Shown here piece after piece: positions 56,303 through 64,000 of a stretch of DNA of 64,000 bases. The notes under the pieces were generated by a model. The model had not been told where the DNA came from and ran no database searches. It saw only the letters and a program-made list of their open reading frames with translations. Origin of the DNA: Toxorhynchites rutilus septentrionalis (lineage: Eukaryota; Arthropoda; Insecta; Diptera; Culicidae); contig NC_073746.1 in assembly GCF_029784135.1 (NCBI RefSeq), forward strand, positions 226,685,882-226,749,881. The letters run 5' to 3'. Made by a program: the position numbers and the translations under genes. Position 1 is the stretch's first letter. Each line of letters opens with the position of its first letter.

Positions 56303-56617
56303 AGAATACAGTTATGAAAAATGCAAATCTAAGATGGTGGCCACTACAAAATGGCAGATTACCTATTTTCTCACAACCCCATCAATATGGGTATCAAATG
56401 GAAAGGCTTGACTAGTAGAACACAGTTATTCATGAAAAATGCCCAAAAATGTATCAGAAGAAAGTAGAGTAGAACATAGCAGATAATGAAAAATCCTATT
56501 TCAAGATGGCCGCAGTCCCCAAACAACTAATTACTTTTTGAATGGTTTCATCTGCTTGACCTGTTTCTATGTATGTTAGAATGTTTGTTGGGTTGTCCCA
56601 CATTAATAGAAAATTGA

Positions 56618-56790
56618 CCCCGTTCCTGTTGAATAATTAATCTGAAATTTGGAACTTACATTTAATTCTACTGTCCTTATAAAACTGCGTATTCCATGAT
56701 CTTGAAAAATTCAATTTGGCCGCCGCAAAAAATGGGTGAATGGCTTGATTTGGAGAATACACTACACTATGAACAACATAAATTCGAAAA
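56618..56790 (+). repeat. Partner of the 23.3-kb dispersed repeat
   Basis: See 23282-23453; same order of shared words. Confidence 0.6.
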
Positions 56791-56881
56791 GGTCGCCGCC
56801 ACAAAATGGTCGGCTATGTATTTTTTGCAATCCCCTCAATATTGGTATCAAATGAAATGATTTGACTAATAGAATACAGTA

Positions 56882-57715
56882 CAGGTCGGACTCGATTATA
56901 TACAGACTCTATATTATATAATTTTGACTTGATTATATTCAGTTTGGAAAAAAATATTTTTTTATATTTCAAATATGGCTTATTTCATAAATAAATATAA
57001 CCTTTCAACGTTAAGGTGAAGTTTAAGTGGCTACTACATGTACAATGGGGTAAAAATCGTGAATTTTGAAAATTTTGCTTGAATTTTCACCAGGAATTGT
57101 TTATATCGATATTGCAGCCAAATTAAGAAAGATAGAAGTTGTGCGTCAAAGAACAAATTGTGGTGCGGTTAAAGATCGTCATTTTAACTGATAGAAACAA
57201 TCTAGTTTAATATAAATTTTTAGGATAAAATTAATAATAACACATTGAAAATTATTATGTGTTTATGTGTTTCACTTCCAAAATGTTATTAAAATTCACT
57301 AATTTAGTTGTTCCACTAATCTCCTGTACTAAATTTTCTCATCTTTCAAATGAAAGCATCACAATCGTCTTCCGTAGCGTACTTTTTAATGTACAGCCAG
57401 TTTGAAGCAACAGAGTCCGGAACAAAAAAAAAGTTCTGTAACTCTGTCATTGTTGAAATTCGAACATATGCGTAGGAGGGTTTTTTTCATCAAATATGAT
57501 CGTCTATCACCTCCTGAGAGAATCTGAATAAATTTATTGTTTTCATTTGAGAAAGGTGTTTTCTGACATTAAGGGGATGAATCAAAAATCAAATTCCTCT
57601 TTTATTTTCAAAAAACGAAAAATACATACAAAAAAAAAACAAATAAAGAAAAAAAATTGTTTTGACTCGATTATCCGGAATGAGAAAAAAATAATACTCC
57701 GGATAATCGAGTCCG
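56882..57715. mobile_element. TIR element with TCGGACTCGATTA ends
   Basis: The left end after TA is CAGGTCGGACTCGATTA. The right end, complement, is CGGACTCGATTATCCGGA, followed by TA. Just inside the right end GACTCGATTATCCGGA (57664-57679) and TCCGGATAATCGAGTC (57698-57713) form a perfect 16-bp inverted pair around 18 bases. The body is AT-rich and non-coding. Confidence 0.6.
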
Positions 57716-57729
57716 TAATATGTAATATG

Positions 57730-58325
57730 TTTTAAGACTAGCTCATTGGCTTTAATTTGATATGTTGATCATCTGAATCGGTTCAGTAGATCAAAAGTTA
57801 TGATTTTTTATAGTGGAAAAAAACAGAAAAAAATTATCTTCTGGACCTTCGGCTTACTTTGAAAAATCATAACTTAAAAACGAAAGAAAATGCTTCTCTG
57901 GTTTCGAGATATGTTATGTGAAAAATCCTCAGCTTTCCAGAAAAAAATATAAAAAACTAGAGGCGCTGGTCCCGAGACTATGAAAACAATAAAAGACGAA
58001 TACAATAAATAATAACGAGAGCGGAATTCAAATTTTCTGCAGGTATTGTAGTTTTTCAAAAAAGACCAGGTAGTATTATTTCAAAAAAGACCAAGTGATT
58101 GGCTTTAATTTGATATGTTGATCATCTGAATCGGTCTAGTAGTTCAAAAGTTATGAATTTTTGAAAAAAGTCATTTTTGGCAAAAATGCGAAAAAATGTT
58201 TTTTGGACCACCCTAAAATGGAAATGGTGACACTAACAAAAAAATTCTCATAATAAGCAATAAAGAACAAAACTACCACTTTTTACGAAAATCTGAGAAC
58301 CACTATATCGGTTTGGCATGGAATG
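57730..58325 (-). repeat. Right arm of the ~0.6-kb inverted repeat pair
   Basis: Reverse-complement partner of 52685-53280. Confidence 0.75.
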
Positions 58326-58416
58326 GCTGAATTATAGGCTGTATCGACACCTGTAAATGATGCTAAAATGAAGCCTTATTATTTATAATATTAGAGTCCA
58401 GTAAATTCACATTTTG

Positions 58417-58520
58417 TGCTTTCGTGGTCGAGTGGTTAGCGTCCCACATTATCATGCCGGGGGTTCGGGTTCGATTCCCGTTCTGGCCGGGGGATTTTTC
58501 ACCAAAGAAATTTCTTTGTA
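58417..58520 (+). mobile_element. SINE head only (3'-truncated copy)
   Basis: A box TCGTGGTCGAGTGGTTAGCG and B box GGGTTCGATTCCCG are intact, followed by CTGGCCGGGGGATTTTTCAC. The body then breaks off after TTTCTTTG. It is not a tRNA gene: the flanks do not pair as an acceptor stem and there is no normal anticodon arm. Confidence 0.75.
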
Positions 58521-60209
58521 GTTTTTTTTGTCAGTTTTTTTGTAAATGTTCATAATATTGAATTATAGGCTGTATCGATGCCTGTAAATGATGTTAATAT
58601 GTGGCTTATACCTCAAAGAATGCCAGGGTTCCATTATTCAATTATTTATAACATCGAAGTGTAGTAAATTTACAATTTAAAAGAAGTGTTCGTATTTTTC
58701 CCATTTCCATTTTTTGTTCCCATTTTTCTTTCGTAGAAGTGCTTGCAAAGTTAACGAAAAGTAGGTTAAATTTGTTTTTCCTTAAACGAAGTCGTATAAT
58801 GAATTCCTCACGGGAATTGAAACAGTTATATCCTACCCAGTTGTTCTTAAATAATTGAATAAATCCTTATTACATAAATGGGAGGCCATATCTACAAAAA
58901 AATATTCACATTATTATTGAAAAGGCACAACTTCAAATTCTCAAATTCTAATTAAAATTTTAATAATATTTAGAAAAAAACCAAAAGGAAGGCTTTCTGG
59001 TGAAAAATTCAAGTGCTGAGTGGTAAAAAGACACTTTGGGGAACACTTTCGTTAAAAAAGTTTTGCGGAGAAATGCGGGGCAATTTTTATAAGTCCATCC
59101 GAAGCATAATAAAATAAATAATAACTTCCAAAATAGTACTTATTTTGTGTGGAGTGGACACATACTACAACCAACTGAATCTTCAAACTGACAACCAAAT
59201 GCAAATTATCCGTTAAAAATGCTTCAAGAAATATAATGAGCCAAAAAAAATAGGACTGGTAAGAGAGGTGAGGGTAAAACGGACATGTTAAGAAGATCTT
59301 CAATTGGCAATTTGGTTTCCATTTACAGACGCAGGGCATTCCTTAGGAATAGAATAAACAGACTTTTCACAGTCCATCTCATTCCCACTGGCAACTGTCC
59401 GTTTTACCCCACCAGTACAATATTTTTCAATAATTTAAATTTTCCCATCAAAAATGAATTTACTTTTCCGTACATACCTAATATCACTTCTCTGTTAACT
59501 CACAAACCGAAATGTAACTGTCATCAAATTGAATTTTGATATTAAACCATTCAAAATGCTTAATATCGAAGTAGCTAAAATTACATCCACACGCGGAATC
59601 ATGTATGATTTTCGGTTTTTGATTCCCTTTTCCACTTTTGATCATGTTTCATTGCCATATGGTGGCTTAAATATTATAGAATAACATGTAGAAGGTATTC
59701 TCATTAACATAAATTTGAAATTCAAAATGTAACTATACAAATCAACCACCTGTCCATATTACCCCCACTGTTCGTATTACCCGCGGTTCCCCTATCTTAT
59801 ATCACAAACCTGTGTTCCACTGTTTGCTCGGTTAGCTTGAAACATAACATACGATCCTTTAGCAAAGTCCTACCGAGCTTTAGCTATCGTCGGACGGCAT
59901 ACGTTTGCCTGGTGCATTACGTTTATTCGGTTATTTTTTGTTTTGGAATATATCATTCATTGCGATTTAAAACTATTGCACCACGATGTAAAGAAAATTC
60001 CACGATTGCAATTTCTTTAAATATTTTTTTTTTGTTTTATTACAGGTACATTGGTTCGGACACGAAAATCATAACTCGTATACTTGCGCACGGTATCACA
60101 GACGCATGATGTATTCCCACGTAGAATATTTCAAGTAGGATATTGTTTCTGAGCAGTTTTTTGCCGGGATGAAATTTTTCCAGGAATCGAAATATTACAT
60201 ACATTTTAC
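58521..60209. other. No gene; short inverted repeat GGTAAAACGGACA
   Basis: GGTAAAACGGACA (about 59272) and TGTCCGTTTTACC (about 59397) face each other, and similar TGTCCATATTACCCC occurs near 59753. These may be ends of a small MITE. No gene is recognised. Confidence 0.4.
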
Positions 60210-60670
60210 TCAACGGTGCCCATTTAACTGAACAATGGTGATCACACCTAGGTTCTCTGCTGGTAAATCATCGGCTGAATAATTGTAACTAAGAGGATCT
60301 TTTCTTCTTGTAATCGTAATCGTGGAACATGTGTTTGGATTGAGCATCATACGATTTTTCACGCACCATTTTTGGAAATTTTCTAATCGTCGCTGGAGAA
60401 ATAAAGCGTCAGCTTCCGACTTAACGTGGATAAATAACTTCATATCACTAGCGAATGAACTCCAGCACGAAATTTACGTCATTGAAGCAAATAAGAAAAA
60501 TCAGAGGGCCAAAATGACTTCCCTGAGGTATCCCTGATGTAGCACAGAATTCTACGGAGAAGCACTCGCCAATTTTAAACGTGAGGGAGCGACCGATCAA
60601 GTGTGATGACATCCAATGTAAAACATTACCGCTGAAGCCTAGCTTGTCCGATTTGCGCACTGTAATATCG
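60210..60670 (-). pseudogene. Jockey-like RT fragment, 3' part
   Basis: On the minus strand: HDITVRKSDKLGFSGNVLHW, SSHLIGRSLTFKIGE and SGIPQGSHFGPLIFLICFND (RT motifs 3-4). After a frameshift the active-site block reads FASDMKLFIHV where FADD or YADD is normal, so the second catalytic position is changed. It continues ALFLQRRLENFQKWCVKNRM and fades out near 60236. The N-terminal neighbour sequence is found beyond element B, at 63904-64000. The whole is a jockey/CR1-type element of which only part is in the window. Confidence 0.75.
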
Positions 60671-60930
60671 TGTTTTTTTTGACGTAGGACTACGTCTTTC
60701 ATTTCTATACCGGGGTGTAAAATCAAAGTTTCGAAAACGAAAGCGTTACGCCGGAGACCGAGATTTTGAGCGTTAATAGCTCCTAAACAACTGAACGAAA
60801 TGGTATGATAAACACTTCATTCGAAAGATAAAATGTCTACGCGTTATATACTTGCTACTTTTTGATCCAAAAACTTGTTTCAATAGTCTTAAAATTGCTT
60901 TCAAAACAGGCTATTGAAATCACCAATCGG

Positions 60931-60967
60931 TATATAAGCGAGCGGCGCTCGGAAATCCATTCAGTTC
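60931..60967 (+). promoter_or_regulatory. TATA box and initiator of element B
   Basis: TATATAAG at 60931 and TCAGTTC at 60961, with +1 A at 60963, the same 32-base spacing as in element A. Confidence 0.6.
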
Positions 60968-61157
60968 TAATTGAACAGCGATTGGAGCATGTTGTCGCTG
61001 TTGCGGTGAAGCTCTTTATTTATCATGAAAGCGCGGATGAACGGTGTCACCAAGAGCCTGTTTGTGCACCCTAGGCCAGAAGGGAATCTATCAGGAGGAG
61101 AGTGATGCCACAAACGGTTCCCTGGGAAGACATCGCTACACACACATACACGCGCGG

Positions 61158-62740
61158 CTATTAACAGGTGGTTATCGAGTTGGCATTAACCACTGGTGGG
61201 CTTCCAGTATCGAGGAAAATGTGGAAATATCTAATCGTTACTGAAAATAATCTGCCAGTTCCTCTGGGAATTTTCAAAATATATTCATGTGAAAGAGTTT
61301 AATTGAATGTTTTCTATCCATGTTACACTGTGACCAAATATGTTTCAATCAAGTGCTATTAACAGGTGGTTATCGAGTTGGCATTAACCACTGGTGGGCT
61401 TCCAGTATCGAGGAAAATGTGGAAATATCTAATCGTTACTGAAAATAATCTGCCAGTTCCTTTGGGAATTTTCAAAATATATTCATGTGAAAGAGTTTAA
61501 TTGAATGTTTTCTATCCATGTTACACTGTGACCAAATATGTTTCAATCAAGTGCTATTAACAGGTGGTTATCGAGTTGGCATTAACCACTGGTGGGCTTC
61601 CAGTATCGAGGAAAATGTGGAAATATCTAATCGTTACTGAAAATAATCTGCCAGTTCCTTTGGGAATTTTCAAAATATATTCATGTGAAAGAGTTTAATT
61701 GAATGTTTGCTATCCATGTAACACTGTGACCAAATATGTTTCAATCAAGTGCTATTAACAGGTGGTTATCGAGTTGGCATTAACCACTGGTGGGCTTCCA
61801 GTATCGAGGAAAATGTGGAAATAACTAATCGTTACTGAAAATAATCTGCCAGTTCCTCTGGGAATTTTCAAAATACATTCATGTGAAAGAGTTTAATTGA
61901 ATGTTTTCTATCCATGTTACACTGTGACCAAATATGTTTCAATCAAGTGCTATTAACAGGTGGTTATCGAGTTGGCATTAACCACTGGTGGGCTTCCAGT
62001 ATCCAGGAAAATGTGAAAATATCTAATCGTTACTGAAAATAATCTGCCAGTTCCTTTGGGAATTTTCAAAATATATTCATGTGAAAGAGTTTAATTGAAT
62101 GTTTGCTATCCATGTAACACTGTGACCAAATATGTTTCAATCAAGTGCTATTAACAGGTGGTTATCGAGTTGGCATTAACCACTGGTGGGCTTCCAGTAT
62201 CGAGGAAAATGTGGAAATATCTAATCGTTACTGAAAATAATCTGCCAGTTCCTTTGGGAATTTTCAAAATATATTCATGTGAAAGAGTTTAATTGAATGT
62301 TTTCTATCCATGTTACACTGTGACCAAATATGTTTCAATCAAGTGCTATTAACAGGTGGTTATCGAGTTGGCATTAACCACTGGTGGGCTTCCAGTATCG
62401 AGGAAAATGTGGAAATATCTAATCGTTACTGAAAATAATCTGCCAGTTCCTTTGGGAATTTTCAAAATATATTCATGTGAAAGAGTTTAATTGAATGTTT
62501 GCTATCCATGTAACACTGTGACCAAATATGTTTCAATCAAGTGCTATTAACAGTTGGTTATCGAGTTGGCATTAACCACTGGTGGGCTTCCAGTATCGAG
62601 GAAAATGTGGAAATATCTAATCGTTACTGAAAATAATCTGCCAGTTCCTTTGGGAATTTTCAAAATATATTCATGTGAAAGAGTTTAATTGAATGTTTTC
62701 TATCCATGTAACACTGTGACCAAATACATTTGGTTTTGTG
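61158..62740 (+). repeat. Eight-copy 198-bp tandem array (element B)
   Basis: Monomers begin at 61158, 61356, 61554, 61752, 61950, 62148, 62346 and 62544, again exactly 198 apart. Some units carry TTTGCTATCC in place of TTTTCTATCC, a variant not seen in element A, so the two arrays have begun to diverge separately. Confidence 0.92.
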
Positions 62741-63895
62741 GTTTTTCAATCAATCGCAATTAACAGGATAACTTCAGAAGATTATTCTTCCCCATCAGTA
62801 GGATATTTCCGTATCCAATATTGTATGCGCCCGCAATCGATTATTGCTCAGTCGCCGAAAGTTCCGAGCTCAGAGAGTTCATTCCCCTCTAGTTTGCCTT
62901 CCAAATTGCCATCGTAAACCACACCTTCTCTCGATTCAATCACACACAAAAAGCATACTTAAGCGATATTCTGGTGGTGAGACACATTCATTTTTCGTGA
63001 GGACATCGACAAGACAACATCGTTGCCTAACGTGCTGGAGGAGGTGGACGGCGAAGGATCGACACATACACGCGCAGAACTCTTTCCGTTAGGATGCCAT
63101 TCAGCATCGAGAAAGTTCCGGAAAGATCTAATCATTGCTGGAAAATAATCTGCCAGTTCCTTTGGGAATTTTCAAACTATAGTCATGTGAAAGAGTTTAA
63201 TTGAATGTTTTCTATCCATGTAACACTGTGATCAAATATGTTTCAATCAAGTACTATTAACAGATGGTTATCGAGTTAGCATAAACCACTGGTGGGCTTC
63301 CAGTATCGAGGAAAATGTGGAAATATCTAATCGTTACTGAAAATAATCTGCCAGTTCCTCTGGGAATTTAAAATTACATTCATGTGAAAGAGTTTATTTT
63401 AATGTTTTCCATCCATGTAACACTGTGACCAAATATGTTTCAATCAAGTGCTATTAACAGGTGGTTATCGAGTTGGCATTAACCACTGGTGGGCTTCCAG
63501 TATCGAGGAAAATGTGGAAATATCTAATCGTTACTGAAAATAATCTGCCAGTTCCTTTGGGAATTTTCAAAATATATTCATATGAAAGAGTTTATTTTAA
63601 TGTTTTCTATCCATGTAACACTGTGACCAAATACATTAGGTTTTGTGATTTTTTAATCAATCGCAATCAACAGGATAGCTTCTGAAGATTATTCTTCCCC
63701 ATCAGTAGGATATTTCCGTATCCAATATTGGATACATAAAACCTTGTGCCTCCAACGTAACGCTCTCGTTTTCGAAGTTCTCCAAATATTCATTCATTCA
63801 GAATGAATTCAGATTCAACGACATATAAATGATCTCTAAATCAACGATAGTCCTACGTCACCCTTGCGGTTATACCATAGATATAACCCACTTCC
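62741..63895 (+). repeat. Second block of element B: leader relic and extra monomers
   Basis: The start of the right arm (CGCAATTAACAGGATARCTTC to GTATCCAATATTG) appears at about 62752-62823 and again at about 63662-63730. Between them is a different leader-like stretch (ATTCAATCACACACAAAAAG; GACACATACACGCGCAGAAC resembling ACACACATACACGCGCGGC of the first leader). Monomers follow from about 63110, 63251 and 63451, more diverged than the main array. It looks like a fusion of two family members. Confidence 0.7.
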
Positions 63896-63903
63896 TGTTT
63901 TTT

Positions 63904-64000
63904 GTCGAAAGCGGCGGAGAGGTCGGTATAAATCGTATCCGTTTGGGTTACACCAGCGGACATTCCGTCGGCAATAGATCCGTTCAGATATAGTTTCAAT
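63904..64000 (-). pseudogene. Jockey-like RT fragment, 5' part (continues off the window)
   Basis: The minus strand from 64000 reads LYLNGSIADGMSAGVTQTDT, then IYTDLSAAFDK, i.e. RT motif A with its catalytic Asp. It is the same protein as 60210-60670, separated by element B. The frame is open to the window edge. Confidence 0.75.

Larger units (their letters stand above)
55855..56880. repeat. Degenerate minisatellite (AAGATGGCCGC units)
   Basis: Repeated blocks contain CTTGACTAGTAGAAYRCAGTTAT, GAAAAATGCAAAT, AAGATGGCCGC and CAATCCCATCAATATGGGTATC, spaced about 115-130 bases apart once the SINE is removed. The later part includes a partner of 23282-23453. Confidence 0.65.
60681..63895 (+). mobile_element. 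Element B: promoter-led 198-bp satellite element
   Basis: A 3.2-kb copy of the element at 32392. It begins with GACGTAGGACTACGTC and ends ...CCCACTTCC. TGTTTTTT (60671-60680, with two extra T) and TGTTTTTT (63896-63903) flank it. It sits within a jockey-like RT frame: reading across with one TGTTTTTT restores AAFDKKHDI in frame. The left arm, promoter and leader are nearly identical to element A. After eight 198-bp units it has a second, diverged leader-like block and about three further monomers before the right arm. Confidence 0.8.

Noticed and set aside
58417..58520. Possible tRNA gene
   Set aside because: A and B boxes are present, but the acceptor stem does not pair and the same head is attached to a SINE body at 15.9, 21.3 and 56.0 kb.

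Overview
This window looks like heterochromatin-like or intergenic DNA from a mosquito, most likely a culicine. It is AT-rich and contains no intact host protein-coding gene that I can recognise. The mosquito call rests on the combination of an ITmD37E-type Tc1/mariner remnant, tRNA-derived SINEs, a BEL/Pao LTR retrotransposon, LOA-like and jockey-like non-LTR fragments, several mariners, pogo-like MITEs and many TA-flanked MITEs. The species cannot be named from the sequence alone.

Layout. 1-8.3 kb: two internally deleted mariners (about 2.0-2.8 and 5.8-6.6 kb), SINE remnants, a dispersed element with a ~95-bp tandem array (3.8-4.8 kb) and a LOA-like RT fragment. 8.3-14.8 kb: a minus-strand BEL/Pao retrotransposon with two nearly identical 342-bp LTRs, a tRNA primer-binding site, and a gag-pol broken by a frameshift, an insertion, a deletion and a stop codon. 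14.8-25.5 kb: SINEs with target-site duplications, the ITmD37E remnant, hairpin repeats, a LOA-like fragment and MITEs. 25.5-27.6 kb: the least repetitive stretch, with a possible non-coding 5' exon ending in a good splice donor at 26957. 27.6-30.5 kb: a second ~95-bp-array element and an RTE-like non-LTR pseudogene carrying two SINEs in opposite orientations. 32.4-34.7 kb: element A, a dispersed element carrying eight 198-bp tandem repeats behind a TATA/initiator promoter. 35.4-39.7 kb: a mariner split by an R2/R4-type (restriction-like endonuclease) non-LTR element whose long reading frame is interrupted only by stop codons. 39.7-53.5 kb: mostly non-coding, with inverted repeats, a (TA)n microsatellite and TIR elements. 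53.5-57.7 kb: nested transposons (RNase H-bearing non-LTR inside a pogo-like TIR element inside another TIR element). 60.2-64.0 kb: a jockey-like RT fragment split by element B, a second copy of the 198-bp-repeat element.

The main point of interest is the A/B family. It is a mobile unit (target duplication TGTTTT or TGTTTTTT; one copy sits inside an RT reading frame) whose cargo is a tandem satellite downstream of a conserved core promoter. A second, unrelated-looking family (3.8 and 27.7 kb) has the same plan: a tandem array between conserved arms. Both families are associated with a short palindrome, GACGTAGGACTACGTC, that recurs across the window.
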